A stretch of DNA of 64,000 bases from assembly GCA_022494885.1 (NCBI GenBank), contig JAGVSM010004236.1, positions 1 to 64,000 on the forward strand, given 5' to 3'. The stretch comes from Micrasema longulum (Eukaryota > Arthropoda > Insecta > Trichoptera > Brachycentridae). The notes beneath the pieces are model-generated. The model did not search any database. It was not told the origin of the DNA and was given only the letters and a program-made list of their open reading frames with translations. Shown here in pieces: positions 44,405 through 55,614 of this stretch; positions within the stretch are counted from its first letter, which is position 1, and each line of letters begins with the position of its first letter. Both the position numbers and the translations under genes were made by a program.

Positions 44405-45665
44405 TACAAATTCAGGATAAAAGATTGTGCAAAACAGAATATGCACTGGGACAATTACGCCTGCGTAGACAAGATGGGAAAATCGTCCGCTAGAGTCAAT
44501 TTCGCTAGATCTTTTGGCGCTAATATTGAATATTATGATGTTTACGTGTATAATATTGCAACGAATCCCTGTTTCTTTCTACCTACTTATAACATATTAC
44601 TTATTACTATCAATAAAATTACTAATTTATTTACACAATTTTTTACTTGGCAGTGCACTGCACTTATGCACATACTAAGGAACCGCCTCTGCAAGTGGGT
44701 CAAATATATAATTTCGTAGGAAATTACCTTACTCGCATATTTTTCTCACTTAAATATTGATTCATTTATTTAACACGGCACGCAGTGTCTTTTACCATAC
44801 AAAAATACGTAGCGTGTAGAAATAAACACTTCAAATAATATTTTTTGTTTTTTTTTTATTGTTTAATAACGTGCCTGATTCCACTTTCCATTATATTATA
44901 TTTTAACTCAACACAGAGACTTTGATCTCATAAAATTAGGAATGCGTTTTTTTTTGGTAACTTACGAGTATATATATTTATCTGAATAAATAAATCATAA
45001 AAAAATATTCAGAAGATAAACAGAAAAAAGCATAAAAAGTTTGGATGTACATAATAAATTACTTATATATTTGCATGTACATTTAAGATATACGATTGTA
45101 TTTGACTTTTTTTCAAATAATTGAAGGCAATGCAATAAACGCTGAAACTGAAATGCATTTTGTAAAGAAATGACGTTTCTGTTTATTATACATCAATGAT
45201 TATACAAACTGCCTTTATGACCGTTCATAGGAGCATTAAATACGAATAACCCAACCCTTGTAACAATGTTGCCACTATAACTATCGTGACATTGTGGGTG
45301 TGGGATATTGCTTACTATGAAGCGGAAAACGGTGCTAACTCTCAAACACAACAATACAAGTGAATACATATTCAATACGAGAGACTACTTTCAAGATTTG
45401 GTTTTCATTACAAAAAAGGCGTGTCAGTCATCCTTCTCATACTCAACATACCCTTTTCTGCACCCTATAGTTCATAGACCATGCATTTATAGCACTTTAG
45501 CAATATGTTGTACATAGAATTAATATTCATAAAAGTATCAGTATTCATTAATTAGTCAAATGTGTCAGACGCCGCGCCAGTCCAATGTTTTTTTTTCGTA
45601 AATGTTCTATTCAATGTCAGGTACATATATATTTGTAGCTAGGCGGATGAAGAACACGATTTTAT
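44405..45665. other. AT-rich sequence, short LINE-like 3' end at 44765-44800
   Basis: The minus strand at 44800-44765 reads AAAGACACTGCGTGCCGTGT then TAAATAAATG, matching the end at 52810-52870 (family J). No other feature; a T run lies at 44849-44858. Confidence 0.45.
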
Positions 45666-45671
45666 GTAAAA

Positions 45672-45800
45672 TACAACCCGAATTCTGAATGAGTGCTTTC
45701 GACTCGATGGCTATTCTCAGGTAAAAATCCTTAATAAGGAAATCGGGCGGAGTTAAGTCCATGTTTGAGGTCCCGGGTTCGAATCTAGGGAAGGTCGTGA
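45672..45800 (+). repeat. SINE family B copy, 5' part
   Basis: Module one ACCCGAATTCTGAATGAGTG and GACTCGATGGCTATTCTCAG is followed by GTTTGAGGTCCCGGGTTCGA, a good box B. The tail module is absent. Confidence 0.6.
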
Positions 45801-45929
45801 AAAAAAATTAAAAGTTCATTAAAAAAGTGGTTCTTCATTGTAATATTCCATTCCTACTGGAAAAGGACGATCAAAGGAACTGTTACCGTCAAGTTTTATA
45901 TAATTACTGTTATCTATGGTATTTTCGTT

Positions 45930-46140
45930 AAAATTGTATTAAGTATTGTAAAATTATCTCCATCTTAAAAAAGTCTGAGCCATGTTAGATGGAGACTATC
46001 CTAACTAGAGAACGCTCCGTATTACTTGTCTATTAACTAGTTTTATTAAGATTCCCTGTTAGTAAATATTTATACTTAAATATGCAATAAATTTATGAAA
46101 TAAAAATTATTAAAATTTAAAAATAATAAAAAAATAATAT
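45930..46140 (+). repeat. Repeat family G, second copy
   Basis: Hairpin arms TCTCCATCT (45957-45965) and AGATGGAGA (45987-45995) with GAGAACGCTCCGTATT, as at 4255-4458. The A/T-rich tail follows. Confidence 0.6.
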
Positions 46141-47390
46141 TAATTCGCGAGCCGGATTGAAAACGTGCGGAGGATCGGAGTTGGCTGGCAGTTTTCCAGA
46201 CCGTTTTAGCCCATTCAAGGGTTTTGTTGAGACCCAAACGATGTGGTTGGCGAACCGAGTTCGATCATGTTGAACAAATCATAAGATTACTTTGTTCTTA
46301 TACTGTTAACATGCTGCCCAAAATTGGGAAGAAAATTGATTACTATTGCAAAAGGATCCCTTTCCACAAACCTTATTATTTGTATACGCAGTACGGAAAC
46401 CCACTAGAGATCAAATGTGTAATGATTTTCTTGGTGTGCTACGCAAATGTTTTTATGCATTACACATACAAACCAGGAATCAAACTGTCACATCGCAAAA
46501 TATATACTATCTTCATCATTTTCCTATCGGCACTCAGTAGTGTAAACGAAACTGCATTATTTTGTACTCCGATTTTAGCGTATCTTGATAATCTTTGTCA
46601 CATGGAAGGCAAAGTGATGCACAGATGTTTATCACGTCATTAACACTAACACTTATATAACACATATCCATAAGAAATTTGTATCGCGTCGGTAACAACC
46701 TAAAGTGCGACCGTTGTGATTAAGCTGCAAAGAAAATAAACTATTACATTTACAAGTACATGATTACGCCTTGGAAACTTTTTTAAAAAATCAGAAAAAA
46801 TTGATACAAAAGAAAAGAAACGCACAATATTTACAAAATACATTATGAAAGGATATTGAACTTATTAACAATTTGAACAATAAGACATGACCAAATTTAT
46901 ATTTGTATTAAACAGATCAACATCATTATACAAAAAATTATCTACCGTTTCTTTGGAGAGGATCTAAAGTATTATGAAATACGTAATTAGTATTTTTGAA
47001 ATTAAGACTAAATAATTGACAATTACTAGTACTGTGATTTGGTATGCAAATGTTAATCCATTTTAATAATAACGGACAATCCATCAAATTGATAAGTTAT
47101 TTATGCATAGCAAAATAATATCTCGGTGGTTGATTTAGCAGTTTCGTTTATTTTAATTTTATTGATACTGCGTCAAAAAAAAAACTGGGTTTATTTTATA
47201 CGATTTCATTAACCTTTGTCGTGATCTATGTTTATTTAGCGGGCAAAATATTGAAGATATGGGTTTTATTTAGAATTTTCTAAACCCGATAATGCGGTGT
47301 CCAGCTTACAGACGCATATTCTAAATGAATTCTGACAAATAAAAAGTTGCGGTAGAGCAAGGTTTAAACATAAAAACTCTGTGATTCACA
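46141..47390. other. No supported gene
   Basis: The longest open frame here (46224-46643, 139 codons) overlaps a second frame and has no recognised domain, no clear start context and no conserved partner in the window. Confidence 0.4.
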
Positions 47391-47394
47391 AACT

Positions 47395-47590
47395 CGGACA
47401 CTATCACAGGTGAAAACAAATGTTTCACGTTGACCCTGTCAGATATCGAATTCATGACCTCAAGCGTAGTAAGCAAATGTACCAACCGTAACAAAACAAG
47501 AAGGGGTAAACTTACTTGGTTCCTTTTTTAAAAGTTTTAGCTGAGAGTAAGTCTAGCCATAGATTCTGTTTCTAATTCACCCATCGAACC
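47395..47590 (-). repeat. SINE family B copy
   Basis: Minus: GAATTAGAAACAGAATCTAT and GACTTACTCTCAGCTAAAAC (5' module), then GTTACGGTTGGTACATTTGC and TGAGGTCATGAATTCGATAT (tRNA-like), then the start of the body. Module order matches 8692-8965. Confidence 0.6.
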
Positions 47591-47599
47591 TAATTTTTA

Positions 47600-48585
47600 A
47601 TTGGCTTAGATACAGGCAAATTAGCATGGTAAAAATGCAATCTAATTTGGAATTGTACATGTTCATCCCATAGTATAAAATAGTATTTTCGAAAGATTTT
47701 TCCATTGCGTTGACTTATTCATGATCATATCTCAATATTTTACAATTCAGAAAACGACGGAAAAATCAAAATACTCGGGTTATGTTGAAAATCTAGAATG
47801 ATTTGTATGCCAAGTACTTTTATGGAATTAGCATATTTTAAATAATGTATAAAATATTTATATTTACTCGTATCAAACAACCGTTTCTGTGTTCTTCTGC
47901 AGATGGAAAAAGAAAGATGACGAAAAAACTTATTTTTTCATACGATTTGATTCTTCGTATCAATTTGGCGATAAATATCTTGATGAAAAATATGAAATAT
48001 ACTTTATTTTGTGAGATGTTCGCTTCTGGTTTCTGGTATATGAAAAATGAATTGAGAAATATGTAGGCCTGGTAAAATTATAGGGGTTATATGACAATTA
48101 ATCTAACTACGAAAATGTTTTTTTTTTTAATAATTGCCTTATAAACCTGAATATTTTATATTTTAAAAATAAACAACATGTTATCAAACTTTTTTCAACT
48201 GGTTTAATCATTCATCATTCATATGAACAAAGTTCAAATACATAATTTTCGTCAGTATAAGCAATAATTTTTTTTTGATTTTTTCCTATAAGTAGGACAG
48301 AAGTTCATTAAAACTTTAAGATGGTATTTTTTTAAAAAGGTTTTTCCAACTCTTTATTATCATTCAACTATACTTTTTTATTATCATTAGACGAATGCTG
48401 CTTATTATGTAAATTGATAGACTCACAAATATCTGTAATCTTCGAAAACTCTCCTCATCCAGAATCAAAATCTTATCCTATTTTAAAAACGGGGAGAATT
48501 TCAAAAAGCTGGTAGTAAAAGGGACAGATGACATTTTTGACTTCAGACACTCTACATTGAAAATTGCCCTGAACTTAGTTCATGC
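47600..48585. other. AT-rich sequence, nothing recognised
   Basis: Short chance ORFs only. Confidence 0.4.
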
Positions 48586-48589
48586 CCGG

Positions 48590-50160
48590 GGGGAATAGTT
48601 AATGGAAGAATTATTGATGTTCACTACAACCCTGAGATTATTGTTAACTTTGTGAACAATTATTTCGCAAAAATTGGCTCTGATTTAGCTTACAATATCC
48701 TCACGCGAACAAATTGTAAGTATGTGAATAGAACTTGGTGAAAGTATGCCCCGCATTAACGAAAATATCTACCATTACTTTTATTTAACCCAACAAACAT
48801 GATGGAAGCAATTTCTACTATTAATGAGCTTAAAAATCACAGTTCTCCGGGATATGACAAAATATCTCCTAACATAATAAAACTAGTAAAAAAGTACATG
48901 CAATTACATTCTACAGTCTACATTATCAAATTAAATTATCAATTGGTGTGTTCCTTAATTCTCTAAAACATGCAGTAGTAGTTCCAATATTCAAAAACGG
49001 AAATTCATACCCTGTTAACAATAGAAAAAAATCACTTTTTTGTACATTTTTAAAGTGGTAAAGATCTATGAAATACTGTCCAGTAAAAAAACACCTTTTT
49101 TGTTACTTATTAGCAGCATAAAAAAGGCGTTTCATACTATCTCCCATAAAACTCTGATCAACAGACTTGAAGAAATAGGGATAACTGCAAAGGTCTTAAA
49201 GTGGTTTAAATGCCACTTAAGTAACATAACACAAGCCGCAATAATTAGGTAGCCCAAAAACTAAGGTTCTTCAAACAATTTAACCCAACATTTAACCCAC
49301 GGCGCGGCGTCCCACAAGGCAGTGTTTTAAGCCCCATGTTATTCCTAGTTTATATAATTAAACTTTGCGAGCTACCTGCAACCACTAAAAAAACTGCGTA
49401 TGCCGATGAAATCGTGTTTTTTTACAAGGCTAATATTGGCATAAATAAGGTTAACAAATGACTTGAAGAGAATTTTTGTCTAAAAAATCAAATACATTAA
49501 CTTTTGCCTACGTCCAATCCAAATCGATAATGTACTGGTTGTTCATACGTGTCCCGAAACCTCTATTTTTTGTCTATGCATTAACATTGAGAAATGTGAT
49601 ACCATTAAATACTTAGGAATTTGCATTGATAAATGCCTTAGCTGGAGTTCACACGTCAATTACGAGTACATTACACCAAAAACGAAGAAAAATTACTTTT
49701 ATTTTTATTGCGCTTCCATGACACAATTGAATGTTCGTTGCTCAAAAGAGTTAACATCTCTTTTTTTTATCAACGACAACATATGGAATTATTGGATGGG
49801 AAGGTAGCGCGGCTAGCATATTGAATTCAGTTTTTAAAGTACAGAAACTCGTGCTTAGAACAATGAAAAAAGTTCCTTTACGCTATCCATTAAAAGAACT
49901 GTTTGAAAATTATAAAGTTATAGATGTGCGGCAGCTATTTACTAGAGAGGCATTTGTGATCTTTCGGAAATCTGTAGATAAAGTCAGGACACAGCAAAAT
50001 ATATGAACGCGAATAACGGGAAGGATAAATTACCTTGATCCGACCACTCACTCAAAGCTAGCTCAAAGAAACTTTACCATTCTGGCTCCAATTTTTTTCA
50101 TAACTTCTGGCAGCCATAAAGAACTCCACAAGTGCCAATGTATTTAAGAAAAAATGATTG
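48590..50160 (+). pseudogene. LINE reverse transcriptase, heavily broken
   Basis: In order: PEIIVNFVNNYFAKIGSDLA (about 48640-48700), LFNPTNMMEAISTINELKNH with SSPGYDKISPNIIKLVKKYM (48785-48900), AFHTISHKTLINRLEEIGI (49130-49190), the RGVPQGSVLSPMLFLVYI-like block (about 49302-49360), a degraded AYADEIVF catalytic box (49399-49422, YADE for YADD), IKYLGICIDKCLSWSSHV-like (about 49605-49660), VQKLVLRTMKKVPLRYPLKE (49843 on) and a final FTILAPIFFI block (about 50070). This is the full RT order of a Jockey/CR1-type ORF2, about 1.5 kb, split by several frameshifts and stops. The PLE begins 140 bp after its end. Confidence 0.85.
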
Positions 50161-50302
50161 CAATTGGCTGCTGCACATTGATAGGGATAAGGTTGTCAAT
50201 ATTTTTAATGTTCGAGATTAGCGAACCCAGACTAATCTATTTTTTATTTCCATACTTTTATTTTCTTAAATAGGTGCGAAGGTTTTCACGGTCACTGTTA
50301 TC

Positions 50303-50341
50303 AATATTATGTATCTTTTTTGGGTGATACCGTGTATGTTG
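50303..50341 (+). repeat. PLE left inverted terminal sequence
   Basis: Perfect 39-bp reverse complement of 52614-52652, oriented outward. It contains TGGGTGATACCGTGTATGTT. Confidence 0.9.
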
Positions 50342-50353
50342 AACTTCACTTAA

Positions 50354-52456
50354 GTACAAACGTACAAACTTCATTTATACTTAAGTGCAATATTAGCACC
50401 CAATGACTGGACAAAAATTGATTCGATTACTTATCGTCAATCGGAAAAAGTGAAGTTTATCCAGGAAAATAAACAAAAACGAAAATTTGAAAAGATTCGA
50501 AAGACGCAGACCAAAATCAACAAATGTTTGGATCCAAATACGGTGGTTAAGAACTTATCTAATCACAAATTAAGCTCAAGTGAAATAGAAATATTGGCAA
50601 AAGGGTTCAATTATGCCATAACCCCTAAATTTATCCCAGTTGTAGATATCATCTGTGGAGTTGAAGCATCTCTACGCAAATTACCTACGATTGTAGCGGA
50701 AGAAATCCGCCAAGATACGAGCATCATTCTACGACGAGCGAAGCCTCCAATATCGAACTTGTCAACATCTCAACGACAAGCCCTAAAAGAATTACGAAGA
50801 AATTCAGACATTGTTATATTACCAGCAGATAAGGGCAATACAACTGTAATATTAAACAAAACGGATTATATACAGAAAATGCGCGTACTAGTAGAAACAT
50901 CTACATACAGGAAACTAAAAAGGAACCCAACCGATAAATTTGATAGAAAAACGAGAGAATTAGTGAAAATATCAAAAATACCCAAAGAAGTGCAACAGAC
51001 ACTATTTGTGAAAGCCTCAAGGACACCCTCGATATATGGCCTTCCCAAGATACACAAAAAGGATATGCCCCTTAGACCTATAGTTAGCAATATAGGAGCT
51101 CCAACTTACAAACTGGCGCAGTATTTATCGAAACAGTTGCAATCACATACTGGAAAGACCAACTCGTTTGTAAACGATTCGGCTCATTGTGTAAGCCTTC
51201 TTAACAACATATCTGTGACAGAAAAGGACATTTTAGTAAGCTTTGACGTAGTATCGCTGTTTACTAATGTACCAATGGGAGACTCGATGGCTCTTCTGCG
51301 TGAAATTTGTGAAAAAGACATGTGCGATATGTTTGAACATTGCCGTAAAAGTGGCTATTTTTCATTTCAAGGTGAAATTTATGAACAAATAGAAGGAGTG
51401 GCCATGGGTTCTCCACTTTCGCCAGTGATAGCAAATTTCTTCATGGAAAAATTTGAAGATACAGCATTGGATACAGCAACTCTTATACCGAAAGTGTGGC
51501 TGAGATGCGTAGACGATATCTTTGCAGTCTGGCCACATGGGATGAATGAATTAAATACCTTTCTAGATCATTTAAATGCATTACATCCTCTGATAAAGTT
51601 TACAATGGAATTACAAACGAACGACTCTCTTCCATTCTTGGATGTAGAAGTAAAAAGAAAACCAAACGGCAGTCTTGGGCATACGGTATATAGAAAACCA
51701 ACACATACGAATCGATACTTACACGCTGATTCACATCATCATCCAGCCCAAAAACGAGGATTAATAAATACACTTCTAACAAGAGCGACTCGAATATGCG
51801 AAGATTCCGAAAAGGGCGAAGAGTTCAACAAAATTTCACATGCATTGGAGCATAATGGATATAAGAAGAAACAAATTGACAACATTATTAAATCGCAAGG
51901 GACAAAGAAGAACAAGGAAGAAGATATTACCAGAGGGACTGCATACCTACCATATGTACAGAATGTAACTGACAGGATAGCCAAAGTGCTGAAGAAACAA
52001 AATATTGCAACAACGTTTGGGACTGTGGGAAAAATATAAGACCATTTAGTAAACCCAAAAGATAAAAATCCTCTGGAAACTGAAGCCGTGTACAAACTAA
52101 GTTGCCAAGGATGTGATAAAGTGTATATTGGACAAACAGGGCGCACAGCAAAGAAGAGAATTGACGAACACAAAAGAGCGTGTAAACTTGGGCATCCAGA
52201 CAAATCCGCAATAGCGGAACACTTTATAGACACAGGACATTTTTTCGCCTTTGAACCAAAAATTCTACATAAACCTAGTAATTATAGTGCACGAATAATA
52301 AAAGAGGCGATTGAAATACACAGACATCCAAATAATATAAACAAAGACAACGGGCTTAAATTAAATTCAACATGGTTCCCAGCACTACATATGACAAAAA
52401 CGAATAGAAATGTGCCTACTGCCGGCTGCGACACGGTACAAATTACTAGTACATAA
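50354..52456 (+). pseudogene. PLE reverse transcriptase/GIY-YIG endonuclease ORF
   Basis: The frame opens after a stop at 50351 without any in-frame ATG before about 50879, so the start is lost; 50450 is only a GTG. It then runs 561 codons to a TAA at 52037-52039 and stays in the same frame for another 138 codons to 52456. RT motifs: PADKGNTTVILNK, SIYGLPKIHK with PLRPIVSNIGAP (51030-51105), LVSFDVVSLFTNVP (motif A, about 51234-51275), VAMGSPLSPVIANFFME (51399-51450) and RCVDDIFAVW (51503-51530), where Tyr of YVDD is Cys. The endonuclease follows with VYKLSCQGCDKVYIGQTGRT, KRIDEHKRACK and SAIAEHFIDTGH (52085-52240). Role in the family: RT copies RNA onto a nicked target cut by the GIY-YIG domain. 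The other copy encodes Lys at the nonsense site. Confidence 0.95.
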
Positions 52457-52556
52457 ACATAATTATTCTTTCCTACAAAACTAGAAATGTGCCTACTGCT
52501 GACTGTGACACGGTACAAATTACTAGTACTTAAACACATACATTTCTCTACAAAAC
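52406..52556 (+). repeat. 77-bp tandem repeat in PLE 3' UTR
   Basis: AGAAATGTGCCTACTGC starts at 52406 and again at 52483. Both repeats contain GACACGGTACAAATTACTAG. The first copy overlaps the last codons of the ORF, and the truncated PLE carries the same duplication (about 6030-6200). Confidence 0.85.
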
Positions 52557-52568
52557 ACACAGTTTTCC

Positions 52569-52599
52569 CTGAAGATGGCTCCTGCAATGGTAGCCGAAA
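52569..52599 (+). ncRNA. Hammerhead-like ribozyme motif of PLE
   Basis: CTGAAGA (52569-52575), GGCT/AGCC stem (52577-52580, 52592-52595), GAAA (52596-52599). Fits CTGANGA-stem II-GAAA with one extra T before the stem. Flanking stems I and III are not evident in the monomer. Known context: PLE terminal repeats often carry hammerhead motifs. Confidence 0.45.
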
Positions 52600-52613
52600 C
52601 GTCGGATCAAATC

Positions 52614-52652
52614 CAACATACACGGTATCACCCAAAAAAGATACATAATATT
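52614..52652 (+). repeat. PLE right terminal sequence
   Basis: Reverse complement of 50303-50341 without mismatch. Also present at 5938-5976 and, diverged and shortened, at about 35490-35520. Confidence 0.9.
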
Positions 52653-52809
52653 TTTATTTTCTTATTATATAGGTTGATATTTTTATGTGTTATCATTATT
52701 TATTTTTGAATTAAGTACTTGCCGTTATTTGGCATATTATTTGTTACTTTAATTTCATAGTAAAGTATAAAATGAGTTTATAAAAACCATATTTCAAATA
52801 CGTTTTTGT

Positions 52810-52870
52810 ATTTTTTATTTATTTATTAGTGTATACACGGCACGAATGCCTTTTATCAACATAATTATAA
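52810..52870 (-). repeat. Family J, LINE-like 3' end with tetraloop hairpin
   Basis: Minus: AAAAGGCATTCGTGCCGTGT followed by an AATAAATAAATAAA tail. GGCA-TTCG-TGCC (52850-52839) folds with a UUCG tetraloop in RNA. A diverged copy with GGCACGCAGTGTC on plus lies at 44777-44789. Confidence 0.5.
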
Positions 52871-52999
52871 ATACAATTAACATACAGTGTTCTTTTACAA
52901 AATTATGAAATAATATAATAACGTTATAACTTTACATATTACACAGTTGTTTTATAAATATTCTTTATTTTATATTGATTGCAATGATACTATTATTTT

Positions 53000-53270
53000 T
53001 ATATTAGATTATGTATGTTACTTTATTTGTATAATTTACATTTAAATATTTATATCTGATTATTTTTTTACGTAGTCTTCTTCTGAATTTTATTATTTAT
53101 AATTTGTTTTTCTGAATTGCTATTCTATTGCATCACGTTTTATTATACTTTAATTGATTTTACTACGACTTTTTAATTGTAAATTATTATGGCCTAACAC
53201 GGGCAGAGCCTAAAATTCATCAAAATGTAAACGAGTGTAATTTCAAATAAATAACTAAATATAAATGAAT
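53000..53270 (+). repeat. Repeat family H, longer copy
   Basis: TTATTATGGCCTAACACGGG with GAGCCTAAAATTCATC, followed by a tail AAATAAATAACTAAATA, as at 43320-43400. Probably a LINE 3' UTR. Confidence 0.5.
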
Positions 53271-53624
53271 AAACTATAAATTCAGTAAAATCGATATCGC
53301 TGGATTTGCATTGAAAATACAAGATGCACCACGATACATATTAATATGCATACTTTTCAACTCCCTCTCTGTCTTTATTCTCTTCTCATATTTCCGCGCA
53401 TTCACCTCTCAATAATTTCTATTTTATAGTTTATAAAAAAATATTTTTAGTCTGAATATTTTGTGGAACCTGTGTTTGTTTGAACATGTTGCATGTTTTA
53501 AAGTCTCTGCAGGGTTGTAGAATTGTAGAATTGTTAGTTCATCAAGTTTTTTACAATAAAGATACATCGAATTGGATTAATTTTTATATGTATTTACTTA
53601 TAATACCTTAACGAGACCATAAAC

Positions 53625-53800
53625 CCGGCCACTTAAATCAGCCAATGACAGGTCATAAGCCCTGTATGAATAGACTTCCATATTATTTCCTTCTTAAAAA
53701 TGTTTTCCCTCTCTGTTGAAACAAATTGAGATCTTAATAACTCCCCAGGGAGGACATCCGGCAGGTATACAGGCATTTCGACATACTCAAAACATTGTTA
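53625..53800 (-). repeat. Family E fragment
   Basis: CAGCCAATGACAGGTCATAA, TAGACTTCCATATTATTTCC, AACTCCCCAGGGAGGACATC and CGACATACTCAAAACATTG in E order on minus. Confidence 0.75.
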
Positions 53801-53999
53801 GTCAGAAATTCAATCAGAAAATTAGAAAAGATACTTGTCTTCGTACGTATTAATTTTTTTCAGGCCTGGGTGTTCTGCGCTGTAATTCACTACTCCCAAA
53901 ATGAGTTCGTTGTAACTTCTTGTGAGAGCACAAATAATTTTTTAATGTTTCATTTAATAAATAAAAAAATAAAATGAGTAAAAGTAGTTTTTTGTGTCA

Positions 54000-54065
54000 C
54001 GGTATGATGCATATTAACCAGTCACCGATTTCATCGTCACTAACATCATAAATCTGTTGAGAGAC
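54000..54065 (-). repeat. Repeat family I, second copy
   Basis: The minus strand GTTAGTGACGATGAAATCGG and TGACTGGTTAATATGC resembles 12390-12490. Confidence 0.4.
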
Positions 54066-54121
54066 TTAGCTAAATATAATACGACTGTTTTTTTTTTTAA
54101 TGGATAAATAATACGTTTATG

Positions 54122-54425
54122 AAGCACAACCAGAACGCTGGAAAAGTATTTTTGACTCGATGACTACTCTCTGAATATAATTATAAAAAAATAAGTCTGG
54201 TAAAGATAAATCCACATCTTGATGTAGTGGTTAACGCTTTCCCCTACCATATCGTCCCAGACTCAATTACTACAAATGTGATCATGAAACATTTGTTTTG
54301 ATGGTAATTGTACTCTGCTATATTTTACCCTCCCCGTACTGGCACCTGAAGCGTAAGACTGATCACTATGATTGCGCTACGCCGCAATCGGTGAATGAAT
54401 GTAGTGTCCTCAACCCATGGATGCG
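54122..54425 (+). repeat. SINE family B, complete module order
   Basis: Module one AACCAGAACGCTGGAAAAGT with GACTCGATGACTACTCTCTG, tRNA-like GATGTAGTGGTTAACGCTTT with CCCAGACTCAATTACT (box B degraded), body, and tail ACTGGCACCTGAAGCGTAAG to ATTGCGCTACGCCGCAATCG. About 300 bp, the most complete layout in the window. Confidence 0.7.
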
Positions 54426-54654
54426 GGTAAGTTTATAATGGAGTTTCAATTGGTTGAGTTGTTTCCAATATCCCATAATATTAACATCAATCATTATAAT
54501 CAATCATTTTGTATTATTCTCAAAATAATATTATACACACATTGTTATCACAACAATAGTGATTTAATCCGGTGACAATTATTTAAATGAACAAGTGTGT
54601 TAGTTGAAAATAAAGTCCTGTTTGCATTTCACACAAGGGCTAATTTCCATATAC

Positions 54655-54735
54655 GGTGTAGGCGGTTGCGGGGGTTGGGGCGGAGGATAGGAGAGGCGAG
54701 GTGGTGGGCGGCGGTGATGGGCGGGTAGTAATTGT
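54655..54735 (+). other. G-rich tract
   Basis: GGCGGTTGCGGGGGTTGGGG and GGTGGTGGGCGGCGGTGATG with several G runs. Loops are too uneven for a strict quadruplex, but two-tetrad folding is possible. Confidence 0.6.
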
Positions 54736-55614
54736 AACAAACGACTTCCTGTCTTATTCTGGAGCGGCCCCTGTTTCTTGCATTATGTCACCCCGATTTG
54801 CAATCCCTAAATTTTAAACCAGTCGATTCTACTGCAACATGTTTCACGCATTCAATTATAAAGAAAAATATATATAGCTTTATATCTCGTAGCTTAAATA
54901 GAAGTGCTTATTTCAAAAAATATTATTTTCATGATAGAGGATTTTTATTTTTCAACAACAGCACCAAAATTTTTATTTTATTCAGTCAACATTGACATAA
55001 ATATCAGGCTTCAAAATATTATGCCAAATCATTATTCTGTCAATACACACGTCAAAAAAAAGGAAAGAATCTAAAAAAAATATCAATTCGACTTACTTGC
55101 GCAATTACCTACTACTACAAAAATGGTTACATAGGAGAACTTTCTGATGCCACTTATAGTTTTTACTCCCACAGTACCAGTAAGTTTATTTCGAGTTCAA
55201 TACCATGCAAAGTTTATTATTATGTGCGTATAAGATACTGTTTTTTAGTCACGTTTTTAAATTTAAAAATAAATAACACCTTTTACTTTGTTAGTTGATT
55301 GGAAAAATTACCATATGTCAATAAATCTGCCATTGTACAACCATAATTATTCATTTATTAATACTGTACGTCATATAAGATTATAATATTTATTAAATTT
55401 GATTAGTCACATATCGACTTTTTTTGTCTTTTTGTTACGTCTTCTTTATATTTTTTTCAGTTCAATTCAAAGTAATATCAAGATTTTGGTAGTTTGAATT
55501 TAACAAATTGATTTTGAGTGTGCAAAACTAAAATCTCTATAAACAGTTTGTAAAATACTCAGGTAATTTGTAATGGTTTGTTTTTTTGCATCACAATATG
55601 TAAAAAGACACAAT

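Larger units (their letters stand above)
50303..52652 (+). mobile_element. Penelope-like element with inverted terminal sequence
   Basis: A 39-bp terminal sequence (50303-50341, starting AATATTATGTATC) is the perfect reverse complement of the 3' end (52614-52652). Between them lie one RT-plus-GIY-YIG ORF, a 3' UTR with a ~77-bp tandem repeat, and a hammerhead-like motif. Such inverted ends beside pseudo-LTRs are known for PLEs. There is no clear target duplication; TTTTATTTTCTTA at 50258 and TTTTATTTTCTTATT at 52653 are similar but the first is 32 bp outside the terminus. The N-terminal coding end is missing, so the copy is probably 5'-truncated. About 98% of the shared codons equal those of the 5938-7278 copy. 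Confidence 0.92.

Noticed and set aside
46224..46643. 139-codon ORF with hydrophobic segments
   Set aside because: It overlaps another frame (46346-46540), and no domain, start context, splice support or second copy was seen. Chance ORFs of this size occur in a 64-kb window.
51600..52233. Minus-strand ORFs of 60 to 164 codons across the PLE
   Set aside because: They are antisense shadows of the RT/GIY-YIG frame; the same shadows occur over the inverted copy at 6358-6991.
50258..52667. TTTTATTTTCTTA on both sides of the long PLE as a target duplication
   Set aside because: The left copy is 32 bp outside the terminus and the motif is low-complexity.
54655..54735. Strict G-quadruplex
   Set aside because: The G runs of three or more are too far apart for the canonical loop limits.
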